Part shown: positions 33,290-40,781 of the stretch, in pieces
How positions within the stretch are numbered: position 1 is the first letter of the stretch
How the letters are laid out: every line of letters begins with the position of its first letter
Source: Seonamhaeicola sp.
GTDB lineage: Bacteria; Bacteroidota; Bacteroidia; Flavobacteriales; Flavobacteriaceae
Direction of reading: 5' to 3'
NCBI RefSeq assembly: GCF_028281565.1
Contig: NZ_JANQJQ010000016.1
Span: forward strand, 1-64,000
Length of the DNA: 64,000 nt
The notes under the pieces: generated by a model
Seen by the model: the letters and a program-made list of their open reading frames with translations, nothing else
Told to the model about the DNA's origin: nothing
Databases searched by the model: none
Translations under genes and position numbers: made by a program

Positions 33290-34599
33290 GACAATTTTAA
33301 ATAGTTATTTATTCTGATATTTTGTGCTTTTAAGTCAAACAATAAATTGTAAAGCCCAAAAAAGGTTCTGTTGATGTAAATGAAATGCTTTGAACCTCTG
33401 TTGCCATTCATTTTTTTTAGATCTGTACTCTTTGCATACTGTTCGCCTAATGCTGAAATTTTGCCAAAAAAATCAGAATCTGAAAAATCAAAAATGTCTT
33501 GATTGAATGGTTGTGTGAAAAGACTTAGCATTTCATGAAACATATTGGTAAAGAAAACAAGCTCTTCTTCAGTATCATCTTCACGTAAAATTTCCAATTC
33601 ATATAATTTGGTTTTAAAGATTTTTCTGTTGTTGATGTTTCCCTTTTTGGCTAATTCAAAGTAGGGTTTATAAAATTGATCAGGAAGAGATTTTATACAC
33701 CCAAAGTCTAAGACTATTAATTTTCCTTTTTCAGATATTAAAAAGTTTCCGGGATGTGGATCTGCATGAACCTTTTTTAATGTATGAATTTGGAACATGT
33801 AAAAGTCCCAAAGCGCCTGCCCCAGTTTATTTGATTTCTCCTGACTGATATTATGAGCTGTAAATTCTGAAAGATGTTCACCTTGCATGTAATCCATGGT
33901 AATAATTCGCTCAGAAGAATAATTTTCATAGTAATTGGGAAATTCCAGATTTGTAATGTGAGAACATGACAAAGCTATTTCTTTACTTTGTTTTAATTCC
34001 AAAATATAATTGGTTTCCTCTATTAACTTATCTTCAACTTCCTTAAAGTATTTGTCAGAATCATTCCCTTTTATATTGAACATACTCATAGCTACAGGTT
34101 TTACCATAGCTAAATCTGAAGTAATACTTTCTGCAACTCCGGGATATTGAATTTTCACAGCAAGCTTTTTCCCGTTCTTGGTTGCAATATGCACCTGACC
34201 GATGCTGGCAGCATTAACAGAAGTTGCATTAAAAGTATCGAATAATTCATTTGGGTGCTTTCCAAAGTATTTTTTAAATGTTTTAATGACTAGAGGCGGT
34301 GATAATGGTGGTACAGAAAACTGTGCTAATGAAAATTTTTCAACGTATGCCTGAGGTAGAATGCTTTTTTCCATACTTAGCATTTGAGCTACTTTAAGGG
34401 CGCTACCTTTTAATTGCTTTAGGCCGTCATAAATATCAGAAGCGTTATTTTTATTGAGTCTGTCTTTAGCTTCATCTTGATTATTCAATAGCTTATCACC
34501 ATAATACTTCAGATAGTTTACACCAACTTTTGCTCCGGTTGAAACTAACTTGGTAGCACGTTGAATTTTTGAAGTTGGTATTTTATCGATGGTTTTCAT
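33286..34599 (-). CDS. ABC1/AarF/UbiB atypical kinase
   Basis: A 437-residue protein of the UbiB-like family, ATPases or kinases tied to quinone and lipid metabolism. Family features are the KxGQ-like LKVAQMLS (about residues 64-71), the Ala-rich loop NAASIGQVH (about 129-137), the lysine in LAVKIQYPG, and catalytic HADPHPGNFL and VLDFGC. No C-terminal transmembrane hairpin is evident. Relatives are found next to photolyase and SDR genes in several lineages. It lies 3 bp downstream of the TetR gene, overlapping the flavin reductase gene. Confidence 0.9.
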   Translation of the reverse strand: MKTIDKIPTSKIQRATKLVSTGAKVGVNYLKYYGDKLLNNQDEAKDRLNKNNASDIYDGLKQLKGSALKVAQMLSMEKSILPQAYVEKFSLAQFSVPPLSPPLVIKTFKKYFGKHPNELFDTFNATSVNAASIGQVHIATKNGKKLAVKIQYPGVAESITSDLAMVKPVAMSMFNIKGNDSDKYFKEVEDKLIEETNYILELKQSKEIALSCSHITNLEFPNYYENYSSERIITMDYMQGEHLSEFTAHNISQEKSNKLGQALWDFYMFQIHTLKKVHADPHPGNFLISEKGKLIVLDFGCIKSLPDQFYKPYFELAKKGNINNRKIFKTKLYELEILREDDTEEELVFFTNMFHEMLSLFTQPFNQDIFDFSDSDFFGKISALGEQYAKSTDLKKMNGNRGSKHFIYINRTFFGLYNLLFDLKAQNIRINNYLKLS

Positions 34600-34602
34600 A
34601 TG

Positions 34603-35259
34603 CTAATTCATTTGAAACTTTTCTTTGAACAAAAACTTACCCAAGTCTAACACACTCTTTATTGGAGCAATGTCCAGAACATCAAATGTGGTGTTGACAG
34701 ACTTTTCAATGAAAATATCCGTTTTTTCAAAAGAAGCAGATATGTCCTCCAGCCAGAATTTCACGGTAAGCATAAGCTGTAACCAGGCAGATTCTTTCAG
34801 AGCATTTTTTTGAAGCTTTTCAAACCGTTCTTGTTTTATATCTAACATTTGGATACCTAAACCATTTATATAGTTTGTAAAATGCTTTTTTAAACCGGAA
34901 AGCGTTTTTAGCCCTTTGAGGTCTGCCTTATTTTTATATAAGGTATACTTCACATAACTTCTGTTTGCTGTTAAATTTTCAAAGAATGTATAATAAAAGC
35001 TTAAAAGTTTATTTCTGGCATCAAAAGTTTTATAGTCTTCACTTTTACTAAGAACATTGATAGCATTTGTAAAAAATGTTTCAAAAATCCCTTTTTCAAT
35101 GGCATGAAAAGAAGCAAAATATTCATAGAATATGGCTTCTTCAAAATTATTCAGCTTAGCAAAGGAAAATACCGTCTTTGGATGATCATTATGCTCCAAG
35201 ACATAATCCATGTACCAGGTCATTATATCATGCTTTGAAACCGCCTTTCTCTTTTCCAT
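34603..35259 (-). CDS. TetR-like transcriptional regulator
   Basis: A 218-residue, all-helical protein starting MEKRKAVSKHDIMTWYMDYV. The N-terminal helix-turn-helix is divergent (KTVFSFAKLNNFEEAIFYEYFAS, about residues 27-49), and the C-terminal domain matches the TetR-type ligand part only loosely. As first gene of the operon behind the 30-bp inverted repeat it may control its own operon and the neighbouring one, but the region could equally be targeted by a light-sensing MerR-type regulator encoded elsewhere. A structural test of the fold would settle its class. Confidence 0.7.
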   Translation of the reverse strand: MEKRKAVSKHDIMTWYMDYVLEHNDHPKTVFSFAKLNNFEEAIFYEYFASFHAIEKGIFETFFTNAINVLSKSEDYKTFDARNKLLSFYYTFFENLTANRSYVKYTLYKNKADLKGLKTLSGLKKHFTNYINGLGIQMLDIKQERFEKLQKNALKESAWLQLMLTVKFWLEDISASFEKTDIFIEKSVNTTFDVLDIAPIKSVLDLGKFLFKEKFQMN

Positions 35260-35276
35260 AATTGTATTGTTTATGG

Positions 35277-35319
35277 TAAAGATATAAAATGTTTAACAAA
35301 TTTTAAAATAAGTTAAACA
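35277..35319 (-). promoter_or_regulatory. Promoter with 30-bp inverted repeat, site A
   Basis: Near-consensus leftward -7 box TATCTTTA (35284-35277), then 5 bases, then TGTTTAA-N16-TTAAACA (35290-35319). Spacing and outer arms are identical to site B upstream of 31022. It drives the TetR-ABC1 kinase-flavin reductase-SDR operon. Confidence 0.62.
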
Positions 35320-35350
35320 AAATAAATGTTAAAAAAACCTACAATGAAGA

Positions 35351-36007
35351 TTAACAGCAGTTATTATCTTTAACAAGTTTACAACTGGAAACAGCCGTAA
35401 TAGCTCCTAAAATGGGAGCAATAATGTATAACCACAAATATTGAAAGTTACCGGTAAACAGGGCCGGGGCTAATGAACGTGCGGGATTCATAGACGCTTT
35501 GGTCATGGGACCGGCAAACATAGCTTCCAAAAGGATAACGCCTCCTACGGCAATGGCTGCCATGGTACCAATTTCTTTACTACCCGTGGATACATTAATT
35601 ATGGTGACCATTAAGAAGAACGTTAATAGAAATTCCAGAATGGCTGCTTTATAGGCTGGAAACCCATCGGCCGGTGTGGTTTCTCCTAAAAACTGACTTT
35701 CGGGGAACAAAAACCACAAAAGAAAGGCGGCTAAAATAGCACCAATGGCTTGTGAGGTAATATATTTCGGGACTTCTTTCCAGGCGAACTTTTTAGCAAA
35801 GGCAAAACCAATGGTCACTGCCGGATTAAAATGGGCTCCGGAAATTTCGCCAAAGGCATAGATCATGGCCATAACTATTAAACCCCAGGTGGCAGCAACT
35901 CCAACATGGGAAATGGCTCCGTTAGTAACTTCGTTAATGGTCATGGCACCACAGCCACAGAAGATCATGGCAAAGGTTCCTATTATTTCAGCAATGTATT
36001 TTTTCAC
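35351..36007 (-). CDS. Aquaporin (MIP family channel)
   Basis: A six-helix channel of 218 residues. Both NPA motifs are present: HFNPAVT (Asn61-Pro62-Ala63) and SMNPARS (about residues 177-183). Length and the GxGAHFNPAVT pattern fit a water or small-solute channel rather than a large GlpF. The C-terminus ends in a cysteine pair (DNNCC). It is monocistronic and not obviously tied to the stress island; its upstream region has no recognised operator. Confidence 0.93.
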   Translation of the reverse strand: MKKYIAEIIGTFAMIFCGCGAMTINEVTNGAISHVGVAATWGLIVMAMIYAFGEISGAHFNPAVTIGFAFAKKFAWKEVPKYITSQAIGAILAAFLLWFLFPESQFLGETTPADGFPAYKAAILEFLLTFFLMVTIINVSTGSKEIGTMAAIAVGGVILLEAMFAGPMTKASMNPARSLAPALFTGNFQYLWLYIIAPILGAITAVSSCKLVKDNNCC

Positions 36008-36129
36008 TTGAATTGTTTTCCGTTTTTAGTTAAAGATACCGGGTGTAATTTAAGGTTTTATTAACAATAAGCGGTTTTTTAATCATTAATTTTAGTGTGA
36101 TATAAACTTAAACTTTAATACAATCAAAA

Positions 36130-36978
36130 ATGAAAAAGCTTTTATTACTTTTTATGGCATTTGCTACGGTAAACATGGTAAATGCTCAAGTTAAAACCCC
36201 AGCACCTAGTCCGTTCTCTAAAGTGGAACAAAAAGTAGGACTCACTGATGTAACCTTGGAATACTCCAGACCGGGAGTGAAAGGAAGAACCGTTTTTGGT
36301 GATTTAGTACCTTACGGAAAGGTTTGGAGAACAGGAGCTAATGCCAGAACTAAAATTACTTTTAGTACGGATGTTTCTGTTGGTGGACAAGCTTTAAAAG
36401 CGGGGTCTTATTCCATATTTACTATCCCAACAGCTGAATCCTGGGAAGTTGTTTTTTATAATGATGGAAAACAGTTTGGAACACCTGCCGAACTGGATGC
36501 ACAATATGTTGCAGCTAAGGCTACCGGGAAAGCATACCCAATCCCTTTTAGTGTAGAAACATTTACTATTGATTTAAACAACCTTACGAACAGTGGCGCC
36601 AGATTGGAGTTTATCTGGGAGAAAACTTTTGTAGGTATTCCTATAGAAGTTCCTACAGACGAAGCTGTTATGGCAAGTATAAAGAATGTCATGAGCGGCC
36701 CCGGACCAAACGATTACTTTCAATCTGCCGTGTATTTCTTAACAGAAGGGAAAGACATTAAAAAGGCTCAAAAATGGATTGACAAAGCAGTTGAAATGAC
36801 CAAAGATAAACCACGTTTTTGGTTCTTGAGACAACAGTCTTTAATTCATGCGGCTGCCGGAGATAAAGCCGGTGCTATTGAGGCGGCTAAAGCATCGTTG
36901 GCCGGTGCAGAAAAAGCAGGGAATGCCGATTATGTAAAAATGAACAAGGACTCGCTTAAAGAATGGGGAGCTATTTAA
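36130..36978 (+). CDS. DUF2911 domain-containing exported protein
   Basis: A 282-residue protein with signal peptide (residues 1-20, MVNAQ). The DUF2911 core contains SRPGVKGRTVFGDLVPYGKVWRTGANARTKITF and the repeated W-E-[VL]-x-[FW]Y pattern, which is near-universal in Flavobacteriaceae. The C-terminal 90 residues form two TPR-like helical pairs (YFLTEGKDIKKAQKWIDKAVEM). The function is unknown; location is probably periplasmic. It ends before the MITE-like element at 37003, which likely terminates it. Confidence 0.85.
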   Translation: MKKLLLLFMAFATVNMVNAQVKTPAPSPFSKVEQKVGLTDVTLEYSRPGVKGRTVFGDLVPYGKVWRTGANARTKITFSTDVSVGGQALKAGSYSIFTIPTAESWEVVFYNDGKQFGTPAELDAQYVAAKATGKAYPIPFSVETFTIDLNNLTNSGARLEFIWEKTFVGIPIEVPTDEAVMASIKNVMSGPGPNDYFQSAVYFLTEGKDIKKAQKWIDKAVEMTKDKPRFWFLRQQSLIHAAAGDKAGAIEAAKASLAGAEKAGNADYVKMNKDSLKEWGAI

Positions 36979-37002
36979 TTTAGAATTTTAGATAATTTAG
37001 AT

Positions 37003-37140
37003 AAAGAGACTGTCTAAAAAATCACATTTTTGTCAATCTGAACTAGTTTCAGATTCTAAATGTGTGTTGAAAATCAATGTTTTGAGATTCTGAAATAAAT
37101 TCAGAATGACAGATTTTCATACTTTTTAGACAGTCTCTTT
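37003..37140. repeat. MITE-like palindromic element, copy 2
   Basis: Perfect 18-bp terminal inverted repeats, AAAGAGACTGTCTAAAAA (37003-37020) and its complement (37123-37140). Inside lie AATCTGA-N7-TCAGATT (37035-37055) and ATTCTGAA-ATAAA-TTCAGAAT (about 37086-37106). T-runs flank the outer arms on both strands, so it can terminate transcripts from either side. The 252-bp gap between the two convergent genes holds nothing else recognisable. Confidence 0.8.
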
Positions 37141-37230
37141 TTCTTGCTCTAAACTTGCCTGTGCTGAATTCTTGTACTGAGCTATGTCTAAGTATATTTC
37201 AGTATTTCAGGATCTGAAAATTTACTTCTT

Positions 37231-37431
37231 TTAGTCTTCGTCTTCCAAGAAGAAAATGTCTTCTAAGGGCTTTTTAAATAAGCGTGCTATTTTGAGCGAT
37301 AGTACGGTAGACGGTACGTACTTGTTTTTTTCCATAGCATTGATGGTCTGCCTGCTCACACCGATTTTTTCTGCTAAATCGGCTTGTGTCAAATTATGAA
37401 TGGCCCGTTGTACTTTGATATTATTCTTCAT
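37231..37431 (-). CDS. XRE/Cro-type helix-turn-helix regulator
   Basis: A 66-residue HTH_3 protein (IHNLTQADLAEKIGVSRQTINAMEKNKYVPSTVLSLKIARLF), like the YozG/small XRE regulators that accompany membrane proteins. Its start overlaps the end of the membrane-protein gene upstream by 11 bp. Palindromes over the shared promoter at 37918-37969 make autorepression likely. The acidic tail (LEDED) is characteristic of the group. Confidence 0.9.
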   Translation of the reverse strand: MKNNIKVQRAIHNLTQADLAEKIGVSRQTINAMEKNKYVPSTVLSLKIARLFKKPLEDIFFLEDED

Positions 37432-37891
37432 CGCTCTTCAGTTTTTGTTTTAAGAAATTAAACCGGATAATGAAGAACAGAAGTGGCGTAAACATGTTTA
37501 AAACCAAAACATGAAAGAAAGCCATATCATAAATAAACAGGATGGTAAGCAACAAAATGATGTAATTAAAAATTATAGCCCAAACCAAAGAGTCTTTACG
37601 TAATTTATAAATAAACTCATCTTCAATTTTTTCTTTTGTAAGTGTTATCAATAGGCCACCGATTATTATGGCTAAGGCTGTAATTTCATCTAAAATCTGG
37701 TTATTGACAATTCTGAAAAATCCTGTTTCACTGTCAAAGATACCTTCATAAAAAATTGATAACACCTTTACATTTAGAATTGAGGTTTCATAGTCATTAA
37801 AGAAAAGAAATAATCCTGCAATAATTCCCGGAATAAAAAGTAGCCACCCCAGGAGTTTATACCTGTGAGGTAATAAATAATTGGTTTTCAT
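37421..37891 (-). CDS. Four-helix membrane protein paired with an HTH regulator
   Basis: About 156 residues from ATG 37891 (MKTNYLLPHRYK); the longer reading starts upstream of the predicted transcription start and is rejected. Four hydrophobic segments are visible (LLGWLLFIPGIIAGLFLFF, ITALAIIIGGLLITL, LVWAIIFNYIILLLTILFIY, FFHVLVLNMFTPLLFFIIRF). The family is unknown. Such membrane protein-HTH pairs often control the level of the membrane protein through the small regulator. Confidence 0.78.
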   Translation of the reverse strand: MKTNYLLPHRYKLLGWLLFIPGIIAGLFLFFNDYETSILNVKVLSIFYEGIFDSETGFFRIVNNQILDEITALAIIIGGLLITLTKEKIEDEFIYKLRKDSLVWAIIFNYIILLLTILFIYDMAFFHVLVLNMFTPLLFFIIRFNFLKQKLKSDEE

Positions 37892-37917
37892 AACTGTTCG
37901 TTTTAAGATTGATATTT

Positions 37918-37949
37918 CAAAAGTAAAATAAACTTTACATATAGACAAA
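37918..37949 (-). promoter_or_regulatory. Promoter of the membrane protein-HTH pair
   Basis: Leftward TTTG (37949-37946), a 20-bp spacer and TACTTTTG (37925-37918) match the Bacteroidota consensus exactly. The leader is about 23 nt. Confidence 0.75.
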
Positions 37950-37969
37950 TAAAATTTACTTAAAGTAAA
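37920..37969. promoter_or_regulatory. Two palindromes over the HTH-pair promoter
   Basis: AAAGT-N7-ACTTT (37920-37936) covers the -7 region, and the perfect dyad TTTACTTAAAGTAAA (37955-37969) lies just upstream of the -33. Both share the half-site AAGT/ACTT, as expected for one small HTH dimer binding twice. Confidence 0.6.
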
Positions 37970-37990
37970 GAGTTTTGGTCTTTCAGAGAG

Positions 37991-38965
37991 CTAGTAGTGT
38001 AGATTAATTACTTTCCGAACATCATCCAGAAGTTTTATAAGCTGTCGGCTAAACTCAAAAGTCATAATGTTACTTTCGGTTTTTTGGCCCCGGATGAGAT
38101 CGTTAAAATGAAGGGCTTCATAATTGTATCCAATGGTGTGGTAATTAAAATCAATAACCTTTTCATTGCCATCCATGATTATGGATACGGTTGAAGGCGC
38201 ATGAAACATGGAATTAATTTTTATGATTCCTTTTTCACAATGAAAAATGGCTTCTGTGGGTGTGTCCTCAGCCAGTGTGCTTTTTAAATTTGCAGTAACA
38301 TTATCATTATAATGAAATATCATTTGGCAGGAAGCGTCAGCACCGTTGTCAAAATACTCGGCTTCAGCTTCTATTGTATTTGGAAGCCCTAAACTTGATA
38401 AAGCCGCAAAAATAGGGTAGATGCCAATGTCTAACAGGCTGCCGCCACCTAAGCTTTTATTAAAGAGCCTGGAATCATTATTGAATGCTCTGTAAAAGCC
38501 GAAGTCGGCTTCCAGTTTTAAAACCTTGCCGTAAGCTTCGTTTTTTACCAAATCTAAAGCATATTGATAATGGGGAAGAAAGTAGGTCCAAAGCGCCTCC
38601 ATAAGCAGCACGTTTTTTTCTTTTGCCATAGAGATCATGTCATTGACTTCTTCCATGCTCATAGCAAAAGGCTTTTCACATAAAACCGCAATACCATGTT
38701 CCAAACAAAGCATGGTGTGTTCTTTGTGAAGCGCATGAGGCGTGGCAATATAAACAGCGTCTATGTTTTTATCTTTTACTAAAGCTGTGTAACTGGAATA
38801 AGCTTTTGTGGCGTTGTATTGAGATGCAAATTCATCTGCCTTTTCCTGATTTCTTGACGCTACAGCATATAGTTTAGCGTCTTTAATGGTAAGCAGGTCT
38901 TTAGCAAATTTATGGGCAATATTGCCTAAGCCTATGATCCCCCAGTTGATTGTTTTATGTTTCAA
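37991..38965 (-). CDS. Gfo/Idh/MocA family oxidoreductase
   Basis: A 324-residue NAD(P)-dependent sugar or cyclitol dehydrogenase-like protein. The dinucleotide motif GIIGLGNIAHKFAKDL is at 10-25 and the family EKP motif at ALCEKPFAMS, about residues 94-103. Substrate specificity cannot be read. The start overlaps the symporter gene by 11 bp, so it is the last member of the PIG-L/symporter operon, which suggests use of an imported or deacetylated sugar derivative (inference). Confidence 0.92.
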   Translation of the reverse strand: MKHKTINWGIIGLGNIAHKFAKDLLTIKDAKLYAVASRNQEKADEFASQYNATKAYSSYTALVKDKNIDAVYIATPHALHKEHTMLCLEHGIAVLCEKPFAMSMEEVNDMISMAKEKNVLLMEALWTYFLPHYQYALDLVKNEAYGKVLKLEADFGFYRAFNNDSRLFNKSLGGGSLLDIGIYPIFAALSSLGLPNTIEAEAEYFDNGADASCQMIFHYNDNVTANLKSTLAEDTPTEAIFHCEKGIIKINSMFHAPSTVSIIMDGNEKVIDFNYHTIGYNYEALHFNDLIRGQKTESNIMTFEFSRQLIKLLDDVRKVINLHY

Positions 38966-40667
38966 GTTCTTTTCTATTTATGCTAAACGATTGAAGTAGA
39001 CAGGCTATAGCTATGACTATAATGCACCCTACAAAATTAAGCCACAGGAACGGAAGGTTTATGATCTCATATTCATTTAAAAAATAAAGAATGATGACTA
39101 AAACCTGTGTAATAAGTGCGCCTACAAAAACCGCATTGCTTTTTACAAATTTAAAGAAGAATGCCAAAAGGAAAATTCCCAAAACATTTCCGTAGAAAAT
39201 AGAACCAATGATATTAACAAGTTGAATTAAGTTTTCGGCAAGATTGGCAACACAAGCTACTCCTATAGCTAAAATACCCCAAATAAATGTAAACCAACGA
39301 GAAGCTTTTACTTTGTCTTCTTCTGTTTTTTCACCACTATTTCTAATGTATAAATCTATGGTTGTAGTAGAACCTAAAGCATTTAATTCACTGGCGGTAC
39401 TGGACATGGCAGCGCTTAAAATAACCGCCAGAAGCAACCCGATGAGGCCTCTGGGAAGGTTGTTTAAAATAAAATGGATAAAAACATAATCTTTATCATT
39501 GCTCTCCACTTTTACGTTTTGTGCTTCAGCCGCTTTTTCAATAAGTAATTTGGCTTCGTTTCTAACCTCGTTATTGGCTTCATTGGCAAGCGTGATATAG
39601 TGCGCAGCATTTTCATTTTTAGATTCAATAAACGATTTTATGATCTTTTGTTTATCGTTAAATATGTCTTGTTGTTCCTTTTGAAGTTTTTTAAAGTCTT
39701 CGGCATATTCAGAATCTAAAACCACTTCAGTCGCTGTTGGATTAAAATTTACAGGTGCTTCATTGAATTGGTAGAATACAAATACCATAACACCAACCAG
39801 GAGAATAAAGAATTGCATGGGGACTTTCAGCAAACCGTTAAAGATCAACCCCAATTGCATTTCTTTTATGGATCTGCCTGATAAGTAACGTTGTACCTGA
39901 CTTTGATCCGTTCCGAAATATGAGAGCATTAAAAAGGTACCTCCAATAATACCACTCCAAAAGGTGTAGCGATTATTAAGGTTGAAAGAGAAATCTAAAA
40001 TTTCCATTTTACCACTGGCACCGGCAATATGCAACGCCTTACTAAAAGTAATGTCTTGTGGAAGCTTACTGACTATCAAAAAGAAAGCCACCAGCATACC
40101 GATAAAGATCACTACCATCTGATGCTTTTGAGTAACGTTTACAGCCCGGGTGCCACCGGAAACCGTATAAATAATTACCAAAAGGCCAATGGCGATATTG
40201 AGCGTGAGTAAATCCCAGCCTAAAACTACCGATAGTATAATAGCCGGCGCAAAAATGGTAATGCCGGCTGCTAATCCGCGTTGAATAAGAAACAGAATAG
40301 CCGTTAAGGTCCTGGTTTTTAGATCAAACCTGCTTTCCAAAAATTCATAAGCCGTATAGACTTTTAAACGGTGATACAAGGGGATAAATACCATACAGAT
40401 GACTACCATGGCAATTGGTAATCCGAAATAAAACTGCACAAAGCCCATACCGTCATTAAAGGCTTGCCCCGGTGTAGATAAAAAGGTGATGGCACTGGCC
40501 TGGGTTGCCATAACCGATAAACCGATGGTCCACCATTTCGATTTATTGCCGCCTCTTAAATAATCCTTTACATTTTTACTGCCTCTGGTCTGCCATGTTC
40601 CGTAAGCAACAATGGCGAATAAAGTAGCACTTAATACGGCCCAATCAATCCAGTTCAATGCTTGCAT
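38955..40667 (-). CDS. Sodium:solute symporter (SSS family)
   Basis: A 570-residue transporter with about 13 predicted transmembrane helices. Family signatures include GGNKSKWWTIGLSVMATQASAITFLSTPGQAF near residue 45 and GTDQSQVQRYLSGRS near residue 260. A soluble, Lys/Glu-rich insertion lies at about residues 325-385. Sodium-coupled uptake of a sugar, nucleobase or amino acid is likely. It begins 1 bp after the 36-residue membrane protein gene and overlaps the dehydrogenase gene. Confidence 0.9.
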   Translation of the reverse strand: MQALNWIDWAVLSATLFAIVAYGTWQTRGSKNVKDYLRGGNKSKWWTIGLSVMATQASAITFLSTPGQAFNDGMGFVQFYFGLPIAMVVICMVFIPLYHRLKVYTAYEFLESRFDLKTRTLTAILFLIQRGLAAGITIFAPAIILSVVLGWDLLTLNIAIGLLVIIYTVSGGTRAVNVTQKHQMVVIFIGMLVAFFLIVSKLPQDITFSKALHIAGASGKMEILDFSFNLNNRYTFWSGIIGGTFLMLSYFGTDQSQVQRYLSGRSIKEMQLGLIFNGLLKVPMQFFILLVGVMVFVFYQFNEAPVNFNPTATEVVLDSEYAEDFKKLQKEQQDIFNDKQKIIKSFIESKNENAAHYITLANEANNEVRNEAKLLIEKAAEAQNVKVESNDKDYVFIHFILNNLPRGLIGLLLAVILSAAMSSTASELNALGSTTTIDLYIRNSGEKTEEDKVKASRWFTFIWGILAIGVACVANLAENLIQLVNIIGSIFYGNVLGIFLLAFFFKFVKSNAVFVGALITQVLVIILYFLNEYEIINLPFLWLNFVGCIIVIAIACLLQSFSINRKELET

Positions 40668-40668
40668 A

Positions 40669-40779
40669 TTAAAAGACTTTCATGATTAGGTAAAACAGAA
40701 CGAAATAAATGGCATTGGCTATTAAAACAATGGAGTATAATTTAAGCCAGGGCTGTTTCGGTTGGTTGTCTTTAGCCAT
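40669..40779 (-). CDS. 36-residue single-helix membrane protein
   Basis: A tiny gene from ATG 40779 to TAA 40671-40669. It encodes a basic N-terminus (MAKDNQPKQPWLKL), one transmembrane helix (YSIVLIANAIYFVLFYLIM) and a KVF end. It is 2 bp after the PIG-L stop and 1 bp before the symporter ATG, so it can hardly be chance. I have the impression that comparable mini-proteins occur beside this symporter in relatives, which is from memory. It may be a symporter subunit or assembly factor (inference). Confidence 0.75.
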   Translation of the reverse strand: MAKDNQPKQPWLKLYSIVLIANAIYFVLFYLIMKVF

Positions 40780-40781
40780 GA

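Noticed and set aside
37421-37948. Longer 175-codon reading of the membrane protein
   Set aside because: Its first 19 codons include the -7 box of the consensus promoter, so they cannot all be transcribed; ATG 37891 is used instead.
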